Assembly: GCA_037176725.1 (NCBI GenBank)
Contig: JAZBRS010000020.1
Coordinates: 82,716,001-82,780,000 of the forward strand
Length of the DNA stretch: 64,000 bases
Direction: 5' to 3'
Source: Posidonia oceanica
Taxonomy: Eukaryota > Streptophyta > Magnoliopsida > Alismatales > Posidoniaceae
A program made the translations under genes and the position numbers. Positions 53,936 through 64,000 of this stretch are shown here, one piece after another; the stretch's first letter is position 1; every line of letters starts with the position of its first letter. The notes beneath the pieces are model-generated. The model had not been told where the DNA came from, ran no database searches, and saw only the letters and a list, made by a program, of their open reading frames with translations.

Positions 53936-55570
53936 GTGTCAAATATCACTGGCAAAAATACTGGGAACTATGAAGTCTATGAACTGGTGGATACAGAAGA
54001 GGACCCAGATGAAGAAGAATCAGTAGACCCAGCCATCTTTGAAGAAATGATGAAGAAATATGATGAGCAAGTCAAGGCTACCACCGAAGAAACAGAGGAA
54101 ATTAATCTGGGAACTGAAGAAGATCCAAGACCGGTTCGGATAAGCTCTGCACTCAACTCATATCAACGAGTCAGAATGATAAAGCTACTAAAGAAATATG
54201 CCAAGGTGTTGGCCTTCTCCTACGGAGAAATGCCCGGGCTTGAATTACTACTGGTGGAGCACAGGCTCCCTCTCAAGCCAGATGCAAAAACAGCAAAGCA
54301 GAAGCTCCGACGTCTGCGACCAGACCTTGCCCTGAAAGTCAAAGAAGAGATAGACAAATTGCATAAGGCAAAGTTCATCAGAGTTGTAGTATATCCAGAG
54401 TGGATTGCCAACATAGTCCCAGTAATGAAAAAAGATGACAAAGTGCGAGTGTGCATTGATTACCAGGACCTCAATGAAGCATGCCCAAAAGATGATTTTC
54501 CTCTCCCACACATAGACATCCTCATAGACAACACAGTAGGCCGTGAAATACTTTCATTTATGGACAGCTTCTCCGGCTACAACCAGATCAAGCTTGTAGA
54601 AGAAGATCAGGAAAAGACCTCATTCACCACCCCATGGGGAACTTACTGCTATGTAGTCATGCCTTTTGGACTGAAAAATGCTAGAGCCACCTACCAAAGG
54701 GCTATGATGGCAATCTTTCATGACATGATGCACGACTGCATGGAATGTTATGTGGATGACCTGCTGGTAAAATCAAAGACAAGAGAGGGACACTTTGAAG
54801 CATTAGAAAGAGTACTCCGAAGGGCAAACCAATACAACCTCAAGATGAACCCCGAGAAGTGTGTCTTTGGGGTTACTGTCGGAAAGTTACTTAGCTTCAT
54901 AGTGAGTAAAAGGGGCATAGAAGTAGATCCCACGAAAGCCAAAGCTATAACAGCCATGCCACCTCCAAAGAACATCAAGGAGCTCAGAGGACTCATAGGA
55001 AGGCTACAATTCATCCGAAGATTCATCTCCCAACATGTAGAGAAATGCAGACCATTCTATGAGCTGTTAAAAGGCGGTACAGAATTCAAGTGGGATCATA
55101 CCTGTCAGAAAGCATTTGATGATTTAAAGCTCTATCTTCCCAATCCTCCTGTATTGACTGCTCCAATCCCCGAGAGGCCACTGTTACTCTACTTGGCCGT
55201 CACTGATAACTCGGTAGGAGTCGTCCTGGCACAACATGATGAAACTGGGAGGAAAGAGAAAGCGGTTTATTACCTAAGAAGAACATTTATTGAGTATGAG
55301 AGGAAATACTCCCAGATCAAGAGACACTGCCTAGCCCTGGTATGGGCCTCACAAAAACTGAGACACTACTTTTTGGCACACCAAGTCTGCTACATAGCCA
55401 AGATGGACCCCATCAAGTACATGTTTGAAAAGGCTGCACTGTTCATAAGGCTAGCATGATGGCAAATGCTCCTCACTGAATTTGACCTGCAATTCATCAC
55501 TCAGAAGGCGGTCAAAGGGTAAGCTATCACGGATCAACTCGTCGGGCTACCTTCGTCAGGGTACCAACCA
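53936..55570 (+). pseudogene. Reverse transcriptase and RNase H of element T
   Basis: Open from 53936 to the TGA at 55457, then in the same frame past a TAA at about 55520. RT: KKDDKVRVCIDYQDLNEACP, FMDSFSGYNQI, FTTPWGTYCYVVMPFGLKNA, and YVDD at 54749-54760. The thumb and connection follow (about 54900-55130), then the Ty3-type RNase H (about 55150-55450, ALVWASQKLRHYF). Functions: copying RNA to DNA and removing the RNA strand. The stops make it inactive. Motif order and sequence fit the Tat lineage. Confidence 0.88.
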
Positions 55571-56209
55571 GTCTCAATAGATTTCGCAGATGAGGAGATG
55601 CTTGCAATTAGTAGTGTCGTGCCACTAGTTAGAGAATGGACCCTCCATTTCGATGGAGCACTTAATTCACAAGGTGTTGGGATAGGGGCAACACTCCTCA
55701 CTCCAGAAGGCGTTGTCCTCCCTGCTGTTGTGCAACTACTCTTCTCAGCAAGTAATAATGTGGCAGAATATGAGGCTCTAATCTTAGGGTTACGATTGGC
55801 TCTCGATATAGGGGCAAGAAGACTAAAGATAGTAGGGGACTCACAGCTTGTCATTCGACAAGTCCTCAACAAATACAAGACCCTCTCGCCAAAGCTACAG
55901 GAATACCGCAACTTAGCAAGAGCTTTACTAAAGAAATTTGACAGGGTAGTATATGTGCACACACTCAGAAGCAACAACATCCTGGTGAATTCCCTGGCTT
56001 CATTAGCATCCTCGTTCCCTTTCAGCTCAGAGGCAGACGAGCAATCCATCATGGTGCGGAAAATCAGCTCACCAACGGTAGAGTCAGCCGCAGAATGGGT
56101 ACGAGAACTCAAGGATGAACCACGCCAGGAGAACATAATGCACATAGAGGTCTGTTATCAAGGGACTACAGAGATCAACGACGGTAATCCGTGGTATTAT
56201 GACATCTAG
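55571..56209 (+). pseudogene. Second (archaeal-type) RNase H of element T
   Basis: In frame with RT. LHFDGALNSQGVGIGATLL has the first acidic residue, NNVAEYEALILGLRLAL the conserved Glu, and KIVGDSQLVIRQV the next Asp. This extra RNase H after the first one is a known hallmark of the Tat lineage. The stop at 56207 separates it from integrase. Confidence 0.85.
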
Positions 56210-57438
56210 AATTATATACAAGATGGCACCTTCCCAGCATTCACAACTCCCAAAGATAGAGAAGCCTTGAGGAGAATGGCTACCAAGTACTACATCAAGG
56301 CCAACACATTATTCCGGAGGACACCCCAAGGGATTGAACTCCGTTGTGTGGACGCATCAGAAGCAGCCGAAATCCTCAAGGAGACGCATGAAGGAGTCTA
56401 CGGGGGCTACATCAATGCTCAGTTTATGGCCAAGATGATTATCAAAAGGGGGCACTACTGGCCTACCATGGAAGCTGACTATGCAAGCAAAGTCAAAAGG
56501 TGCAAAAGGTGCCAGCTACATGCCAACAAGATCCATGCTCCAACTTCAGCACTTCACGCTTTATCAGCACCATGGCCCTTCTCTATGTGGGCCTTTGATG
56601 TGGTCGAGCCTATTCAACATGGAAAGGGCAGCACTTTCATCCTCACAGCAACAAAGTTCTTCACCAAATGGGCCAAAGCAGAGGCGTTCATGAATATCAA
56701 GGCCATAACCCTTTGTCGATTTGTACAAAGGAACATCATAGCAAGGTTCGGGGTTCCTAAAGCCTTAGTAGCAGACAATGGACCAATCTTCATCTCAGAG
56801 GAGTTCAACAGGTTATGTAGAAAGTTCGATATAACCTACACCACTCCTCTCCATATTATCCACAAGGAAATGGTCAAGCAAAAGCTGCTAATAAGACTTT
56901 AGTGAAAATCATTAGGAAGATGGTAGAAGACGCTAAGGGATTGGATTGGTCAGATAAGCTTGTTAATGCATTATGGGCATACCGCACCACCATAAGGACG
57001 GCAACAGATCAAACACCTTATGCCTTAGCCTTTGGGATGGAGGCGGTAATCCCATATGAGATCCTGATCCCCTCATTAAGAGTTCAAATTGATAGAGGAA
57101 TGTCCGCTGAAGAAAAGAGGCAGGCTTTACTCCTTCACTTAGAACTTCTTAATGAGAAAGGGCTGGCAGCTGTCGAACATATGCGTGTCTACCAACAAAG
57201 AATAACTAAGGCCTATCAAAAGAAAGTCATTGAACACAAGTTTAACATTGGTGATCTAGTGCTTAAAGAGATACTGCCTTACAATAACCCCCACCCTAAG
57301 GGAAAGCTGAAGCCAAATTGGGAAGGACCTTACATAGTGGTTGCTGCATATCCAGGGAATGCCTATCGATTGTCCCAAAACGGGACAGATCTTCCTGACC
57401 CTTGGAATGCAATGCACCTGAAAAGGTACTACCCTTGA
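56210..57438 (+). pseudogene. Integrase of element T, frameshifted and lacking the catalytic Glu
   Basis: Zinc-finger region (HEGVYGGYINAQFM, then RCKRCQ; about 56388-56520). Core with WAFDVVEPI (about 56590) and VADNGPIF (about 56770), the two Asp positions. A one-base change near 56855 shifts the frame. In the new frame the block that should carry the catalytic Glu reads GNGQAKAANKTL, so Lys (AAA, 56881-56883) replaces Glu. The C-terminal part is open in 56902-57438 (HKFNIGDLVLKE, KLKPNWEGPYIV) and ends normally. No chromodomain is present, as expected for Tat. Confidence 0.87.
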
Positions 57439-58781
57439 TCAGCATGCCTGTATCGATGAAAGACCTAGGGCCTAACATTAAGCTGGAAGGAGGAGAAGTT
57501 CTCAAAGCTAATAGGAAGAGGAACACCTAGGGGGACCCATGCTTTGACTTGTCTGCACATACACCTACACGGGGGAGGTAAGGGAAAGGTAGGCTCGGAG
57601 TAGAGGCTAATGGTACGAGCCGCTTGCCAAATAACTTAGAAAGTGCCCAAGAAAGACGGCAGCAGAAAACTGTCCAGACAGAGTGGAAAGAAGGCAACAA
57701 AGAAGCTGTCTAAGTGAGGAAAAAGGGAAAAGAGATAGTAAAAGAAACTGTCCAAACAAAAGAGGTCAGCAAAGAGCTGTCCAAAGAGTGCAAAAGAAGA
57801 TAGCCAAGAAGGCTGTCCATGAACCAAAAATATAATCCTAGAAAAGGTGCATTAAGGACCAAAGTTGGCAAGCAGAACTCAAGACCTAAGCCAAAGCCGA
57901 GAGTTTGCTATATCTCAAGCCTCCCCCATCCTATCGCACTGACAGGCAAGGAGTAAGGAACCCTAGGTGGCCAAGGACTGAAAATGCCAAGGGAATGACA
58001 ACCCAACAAGGATTAGTGAGTGGACCAAAGTCTCTAAAAGGTGCAGGCATGACACAAGGGACATACCCACAACTGTAGGGACTACTCACATGGCCAAAAC
58101 CGACCCTAAGGCTAATGCTTAAAGTAGGTACTCATCTTTCCCCATTAGAAAATCCAAAAAGACAAAAAACCAAATAGACAAAAAATCAGAAAACCAAAAA
58201 GGCAAAAAAAATAGGAAATCCAAAAAAATCAGAAAACCAAAAAGACAAAAAAATAGAAAACCAAAAATCCAAAACCAAAAATGAAAAAAGATCAGAAAAT
58301 CTAAGGAAAAACCCCTAAAAAGAAATACCCTCCACCCTACATGCAAGTGAGAACTTAGTAAGTAGGAAAACTGGAATTAATGTGGCCGATAATGCAACAA
58401 TCGACTCACCCGGATTCGGAGTTAACGTCCTACTCAAGTGTGTCTCACGGTTTGAGTGCGTTGTCTCAATAAAGACATTTGCTTCTGCAATAATCTTTAG
58501 AGCATCCACAGATGACTCACAATCGGCATCCATTGGGCTCTGATTTTCCATCTCTTCAGCTGAGGCCAGAAATCAATTCCCTCCATCCAATTTCAAACCA
58601 AAAACATGCATTTAAAGACTATCATTTATCAACATGCATTGCAATATCTTTCTGGATAACAAAACAACTTAGTCAAATTTTCCAAAGTCAAGAAAGGTAT
58701 ATTCTTTTGATTATTAACAAGAGACAAAGAGTGTGCAGGCAAGCAACAAATTGAAATTTACAAGGGAAATAAAAGAAGAAC
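57439..58781. mobile_element. Spacer between integrase and the antisense PMD gene
   Basis: Non-coding. At about 57640-57830, loose repeats of (G/A)CTGTCCA with purine-rich spacers. At about 58140-58320, an A-rich stretch of AATCCAAAA and GACAAAAAA words. A 78-codon minus-strand frame (58315-58551) has no recognised similarity and could be part of the antisense transcript. Sense and antisense transcription units converge here. Confidence 0.5.
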
Positions 58782-61630
58782 TCAACGGCCAAACTCGCCG
58801 CTACCCTCACGTCCACCATCTAGAGGCCTCGGCGTAGGCTGTGCAATTGAGGATGTCGCCCTGCTCTGGCTCCTCTCCCGAGACCCCCTCAGTATAGAAC
58901 GAAGTAGCCCAAGATGAGGGGAGGACCGTGCTCTCGCAATCTGCTCAGCCGACAGGACTCTGGAGTGCACTAACACTGTTGAAGCTGCAACAACTGGACC
59001 AAGAATATCAGTATCAGGAATAACCGCCGCAACTGCAGCCTGAGCTTGCACTAACTGTGCCTCCAATTCCTGTATCCGCTGGCTACGACTAGCACTCAGC
59101 TGTAGTAAAGACAGCAGTCCCAGAGTTAGAATAGTTAAACAAGAAGACTAGCGATAACCAATGTGCTCAAGCAAGAAAAAAAGGAGTTACCCTTCTTGTG
59201 GAGTTCGTCTCAAACTCCGACGCAGACACACGAGCCTTTAACTCCTGGATACAGCTCTCACGCTCACGCTCCCGCTCCAGCTAGCTAAGACGCTCCTGCA
59301 GCTCCTCAGCACGCCCCAGAGCATCATCAAGCTGGCTCTGTGTGGGGCCAGTGGCTGGAGGGGTATGAATAATCTCCATCATTTCCTAGATCTACAAAGC
59401 AAACAGGCACGTAAGCTGACAAGACATATATTTAAAGCAAGGGAAGAGCGGGTATACCTCTGTATCACGAGCCCGGACTTCCTCAGCAAGTATATCCCCA
59501 AATCGAGAAGCAGCTAGCCCTAGAACATCAGTAGAAGGAGGCTCTGCACTAGTCGAAGCACCTCCAGCCTGCATGGGGGAAATAATGTCAATAAACAGCA
59601 AGAACAGGGGCATGTAACTACAGGAAAAATACAAAAGCTCACCCATTCCCGAAACTCGTGCAGCTGGGACAGTAACTCATCCCTCTCCCAAACTAGCTCC
59701 TCGACCCTCAGTGAGGACTGCTGCTGCTGAACCCTAACGACCTCCGTCATGCCCTCAGTAGCAGCCATTTGCATTATAGGAGGAAGTGTGTAAGTAAAGG
59801 AACAGGAAATAAAAGAACACAAACAAATTACTTAGTAGCTCTTGAATATGGTCGTGGGCAGCTGCCAGCTTCCTCTGCAGATCACTAACGCTGCTAGCTA
59901 GACGAAAGCTGACACCCATAGGCACATTGGAATGGCCATAGAAGAGAGAGCGGTGGAAGGTAGCCAGTCTAGCAAACATGGCGTCAAACCAAGTCCTCCA
60001 CGCTACCTCAGTCTCCACAGTACCCTCAGAGGGAGGAACAAAGCCACCTAAGCGCCAATCCTCGAGCTGTGCAGTGAACAACTGGGAGATGTCCGGCTGG
60101 CCTCCTCTCAATTCGAAAGAACGGACTGATGGGCCGGACCTCGGGATCACCTGCCTCAGGCCAAACTGCCTCAAAACACGGCCCACCTGACTGTAACGGC
60201 ACGAGGAAATGCTGAAAAGCCAGCACTCCCGAAAAAACAAGTGGGAACTGTGCACAACAGCCTCCTCAACGGCATGCTCACCCTCAGCATAGGGCCTCCA
60301 GATAACCTGCAATGCAACTTAGTCAGAACACAAGCGAGTTTTGAGCAGGAAAAAAAGGACTAAGTACAAGGGCTTACCCACTCCTCCGGGAGGATCTCTA
60401 GCAGAAATCGGCCTAAGTGTCGAACAAGCCAAACTCTCTCAAAGGCCAACTGCACATCGCTCCATTGCTGAGCCCGTGGAAACTCAACGGGACCATCTGC
60501 AGGTGCCCTAGGCCTCAAATACGAGAAGTGCTCATAGATCCAAGTCTGCCACACAAGGAAATCAATGAAAAATCAGATACAAGCAACATACTGAAATAAA
60601 GCAGCAAATTAAACAAAGCACCAACCTAGAAAAGGGGAAGATAGCCCGAAAGAGAGCGAGTCCGCCCAGCTGAAAAGGCCTCTAAGCGGGAAAGAAGATA
60701 GGCCAGCACAGCCGAGCCCCAAGAGTAGGAACCAATCCTCTCCACATCCAGGATGAAGGGAGCGAAGCCGGTATGCAGCATCTGGGAAGAAGTGCCGAAG
60801 AACAGCTGGTGGAAGAGGATGGACAAAAAGACCCGCAGCTACCGGTCGGCTACAGCAGGAAGGCCAACATCAGCAAACAGGAGGTCCTCAAAGTGTTGTG
60901 TCAACCAACCAATATTAACACGGGTGTGGTAGCGACCAGAGCATGGAGGACGCAAGCCATAGCAAGCCTCCAACATATCACCATAGTAGAGCTACCAATC
61001 TGCTATCAAGGGCTCTCCGTTGACCCTCAGACCCACAAGTCGAACCACGTCCTCCAAGGTAATCATCATCTCACCCACACGCAAGATGAAGCTCCTAGAA
61101 GGACCGTGGAAGCGCTCGGCAAATGGGACAAGCAGCCCCAACTGGATCTGCAGAAAATGACCGAAGCCCATCTGCGCCAACCGCTCTTGCTGGAAACTCA
61201 GGAGATGAGTGTAGGCCTCGTGAAGATGCTCCCAACTCGAGCGGGTCCTGCTAGGCAATGGCATCTAACACAAATAAACAAAAGAAGAACATTAATAACT
61301 TATTAACAAACAAATAACTTAAATAAAGAGCCAACCACATAACTTAATCTCACCTGACCCAACTCTGCAAGCTTAGATGTTGTCCAGGCTCTCTTAGGAG
61401 GAGGATAGACAGGAACCTCCCCCAGTCTGAGGTCATCCTCACCACTGTCGCTCATCTCTGCTCTGGCAGAAGACGGTGCAAGAGGGCGCCTCGCCAGAAG
61501 CTTATGGGGACGAGAGGAGCTCGCCCCTGCAATAGAAGGACCCGCCTTATCCCTCCTGGTCTCAACCTCCTCAGGGATAGGCGGGGTGGTGCCTGAGGGA
61601 CCCTGCACCTCCTCCTCCTCATCAGTAACC
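58782..61630 (-). pseudogene. Antisense multi-exon plant-mobile-domain (PMD) gene, main exons
   Basis: Minus-strand exons with canonical GT/AG borders in nearly all cases: 61630-61354, 61264-60626, 60545-60378, 60306-59832, about 59775-59643 (acceptor altered), 59568-59458, 59391-59191, 59099-58782. Several joins keep the frame. The translation is a PMD (aminotransferase-like) protein related to MAIN/MAIL1 and transposon PMD families: GEMMITLEDVVRLVGLRVNG, YSWGSAVLAYLLSRL, TWIYEHFSYLRPR, VIWRPYAEGEH, QVGRVLRQFGLRQVIPR. The last three exons give a charged, Gln/Glu/Arg-rich, probably coiled-coil tail. In-frame TAG codons at 60992, 60626 (last codon of its exon) and in exon 59391-59191 disable this copy. 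The role of PMD proteins inside elements is unknown; host relatives act in silencing. It lies directly downstream of the T pol, in antisense. Confidence 0.75.
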
Positions 61631-63130
61631 CTGGAATAGTACACAAGTAGAGTTTGGTCATTCCACTCCAAATTAAAAAAGCAATCACATTCGCTTAACA
61701 TTTTACACAACATTAATAATCACCTCAAATGTTTAAACTCTTTATCTAATTAACATGTAATTACAAAGCACATAAACCATCTAAAAACACAACATTAAAA
61801 GTCACCCCAAATGTTTAACTCTTTATTTAATTACAAAGCACATAAACCATTTAAAAGTCACCTCAAATTTAATTAACAAAGCACATAAACCATTTAAAAC
61901 ACAATCACCCTTTATTTAATTAACATATAACATTTAATTACAACTCCTAAAACACATAAGTGAACATTAAAAATCACTTCAAATTAACCATTACAACACT
62001 AACTATAATGTCATCCTACAAAAATTTAATCACAAGTCTTAAACAATTTAACACAGCGGTAAACATTTAAATACATTCACAAAATATTGTCCCACCAACC
62101 CACAAAGACAGAAAAATGTCACACTAAGTTTCAATCATCTAGGACAATAACATAATCACATTACAAAACTAAGATTTAAAAAATTCACCACTCAAGAGTC
62201 TCTTTTTTCACCAATTCACCACAACATTTGACTATTTTATTAATCATTCACATTTTCAAATAATTCAATTCATTAACCCACATTAATAAACAAAAGGAAA
62301 AATCCATCAACTTAGAATTACAAACTAATATTAAAAAAATCCACAACAAGGCCCACAAATACATTATAATCCCTATATTCACATTCAAAATCTCAAAAAT
62401 TCCAAAGATTCACTTATTCACAAGTAGCATTCCCATTTACAACTTAAAACCCACATTAAACACCGGAAATTCCCCACGCAATTTATTTACAAACCCAAAT
62501 ATGAACCTAATTTCATCTCCCATATCCAATAAAAAATATGGAAAAGTCATAAGTAATCCACATTACATTATTCACTTCACCACCTCAAACATAAAATCCA
62601 TGTATTTAACAAGAAAAGAAAGGCATAATTCAAACCCATTCAACATTCACATAATAATTAAAATACACAAGCTAAAATTAGTTTTAAAATTAACAAAACT
62701 CATTCCCACATAATCCCTACAATTTCACAGATAAACATGGCATTTTCACAGAACTCTCACAAGAAGATCAATCCATTCATATCATTCATCAACAAAAATT
62801 AAACCAAACAGCCACAACATATACAAAAAATCAAAATTCATCCATTCACTGATTCATACACCCACAAAAATCCCACTACAAAAATTTATTCAATATAAAA
62901 ATTCATTTCATTCATTCATATCATTCACAAGAAAAATTTTTCAATATTCAAAATCCTTCCATTCACAGAAATCCCCACACCCATCTACTGTCACCACCCA
63001 TCTACTGTCCCCACTCACAGCCGAGCTCCGCCGCCCCTCATCGGCGCCATCCACAAGCCCAGAACGCTGGGCACACCCAAGAGGCAAGAAGCCATGAGGA
63101 GAGGAGGAAGAAGATAGCTCCATCTCCAAC
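61631..63130 (-). other. Probable long AT-rich first intron of the PMD gene
   Basis: About 1.4 kb, very A/T-rich (about 61700-62950), with no coding signal, between the pyrimidine-rich acceptor CTATTCCAG at 61631-61639 and the Gly/Ser-rich first exon. The donor is not resolved. This is inference from the adjoining exon and promoter. Confidence 0.45.
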
Positions 63131-63206
63131 GAGTAGAATCACTACCACCGCCGCCACTTGCTCCACCACCACCGCTTGTACCACCCACACTATCGCCGCT
63201 AGCCAT
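63130..63206 (-). CDS. Probable first exon of the PMD gene
   Basis: ATG at 63206 in the good plant context CCCGATGGCT, opening with MASGDSVGGTSGGGG, a Gly/Ser-rich N terminus typical of a short first exon. It lies about 210 bases downstream of a TATA box on the same strand. The exon end is uncertain; a donor within about 63120-63145 is likely. Coding status is less certain than for the main exons. Confidence 0.4.
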
Positions 63207-63417
63207 CGGGATGAAGGAAGAACGCCCGCATCACCACCGCAACACCGCCGCACCACCAGAGACCGCCGCACCGTCGAGACACCAGAGGGGAAGGCGGAGG
63301 GACGCGCAAGAAGTGGAAGAAGAAGAAGAGAACAGGCAGGAAGGGGGGCAACGGCTCGTTTTGTTACTGAACCCATGCATCGGATGCCGATCTGAGTGGC
63401 GACCTCTTTAGGCACTG

Positions 63418-63426
63418 CTTATATAG
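63418..63426 (-). promoter_or_regulatory. TATA box of the antisense PMD gene
   Basis: CTATATAAG on the minus strand, 212 bases upstream of the probable start codon. The sequence between is CT-rich, as in many plant 5' untranslated regions. Confidence 0.6.
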
Positions 63427-63600
63427 GCGACTAACCTATCCACTTCCGCCAGAAACAATTTTTCCCGCCTCATTTTGAACCACCATATCCCCTTGAGATG
63501 CCGCTAAAATCGGCGACTAACCCTTTGGCTTCCGCAGGAAACCAACTTTCCCGCCTCATTTGAACCGCCACTTGACCAGGCGCCACTAAAACGGTGACTA
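63426..63600. repeat. Imperfect ~86-bp repeats upstream of the antisense TATA box
   Basis: GGCGACTAACC, then CTTCCGC, AGAAAC/GGAAAC and TTTCCCGCCTCATTT recur at 63426 and 63512, with a partial third copy (GGTGACTA) near 63592. Their position directly upstream of the TATA box suggests promoter repeats. Confidence 0.6.
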
Positions 63601-63760
63601 CAACAGAGAACCTTTTTTATTAAACACAAATTTCCCACCATTTATTCAAACACTAATGTCCCACCAACGCAACAGTAAACGCACTTAATTTAATCAGACT
63701 TAAAATAAAATAAAATATCATTATTAACCCATGTTCAAAACATCACACCCTAAAATAAAT

Positions 63761-64000
63761 TTAGCCATACATTGTCATGCTCATATAGCATATGCCGAGC
63801 ATCTTGAGGAACTCTAGCCTATCATCAAGATATTTTTGAGGAGTGGGACGAAGCCACGCATACCACTCCATATATCTGAATTCCTGTCACTCCTGGACGG
63901 ATACAGAAAGTGAGGGCCCACTTAGAGACAGCCTCCGGCCAATATGAACCCAGCGGGCTATGTACTCCAGAACCATCCTCTCATCACGATCACCATCTTC
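63761..64000 (-). pseudogene. Partial PMD-like reading frame at the right edge
   Basis: Read on the minus strand from the edge: RMVLEYIARWVHIGRRLSL, then an in-frame TGA, then QEFRYMEWYAWLRPTPQKYL, ending at TAA 63761-63763. The YMEWY block resembles the end of the PMD core in plant transposon PMD proteins. It lies upstream of the promoter of the first PMD gene and is a separate copy or remnant. Only the C-terminal part is inside the window. Confidence 0.45.

Noticed and set aside
58315..58551. 78-codon minus-strand frame downstream of the PMD gene
   Set aside because: No similarity, no splice link that I could support, and it lies after the PMD stop codon.

Overview
The window comes from the repeat-rich part of a seed-plant genome, most likely a eudicot with abundant Tat/Ogre-type Ty3/gypsy retrotransposons. 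The species is not identifiable from the sequence. I see no host housekeeping gene, tRNA, rRNA or CRISPR array. Almost every base can be assigned to nested LTR retrotransposons, and all protein similarities are to retrotransposon proteins, plus one plant-mobile-domain (PMD) gene.

Layout. (1) 1-5954: 3' end of a plus-strand Tat-like element (E1), with a hairpin-rich 3' region, a polypurine tract and a 3.36 kb 3' LTR. (2) 5955-14781: minus-strand relative (E2), with 5' LTR, primer-binding site (PBS), degenerate gag and protease with G-patch. It is cut at 5954/5955 where E1 inserted. (3) 14782-21464: fragments of further related LTRs, interrupted by a 4455 bp solo LTR at 15365-19819 with target-site duplication AATTG. 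(4) 21465-26215: body of a decayed Tekay/Del-type chromovirus. Its 3' LTR is split into 26216-26844 and 46616 to about 48.1 kb. (5) 26845-46615: a complete 19.77 kb element (G) with 6.16 kb LTRs, inserted in that 3' LTR (duplication ATATC). It is very young, carries an intact 714-codon gag and has no pol. (6) From about 48.1 kb to the right edge: a decayed Tat element (T) with gag, two tandem protease domains, G-patch, RT, RNase H, a second RNase H and integrase. Downstream and in antisense is a spliced PMD gene (about 63.4 to 58.78 kb) with its own TATA box, then part of a second PMD-like reading frame at the right edge.

How the parts relate. E1, E2, the LTR fragments, the solo LTR and G form one Tat superfamily: TGTTGACACC LTR starts, a PBS matching TGGCGACTCCGCTGGGGA where it can be seen, and an extra copy of the first PBS bases inside every LTR. 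G and E2 have homologous Gag proteins and leaders; G and E1 share the 3' region and polypurine tract. G lacks protease, RT, RNase H and integrase, yet its LTRs differ by only about 0.3%, so it was presumably moved in trans by an autonomous relative.

Most notable observations: the young gag-only element G; a tandemly repeated two-hairpin motif with compensatory changes in its 3' region; the antisense spliced PMD gene in T; two protease domains in T; a probable 108-nt intron at the gag-pro boundary of the chromovirus; and the internal PBS copies in all LTRs. Coordinates of LTR ends with target duplications are exact. Other element ends are approximate and marked as such.
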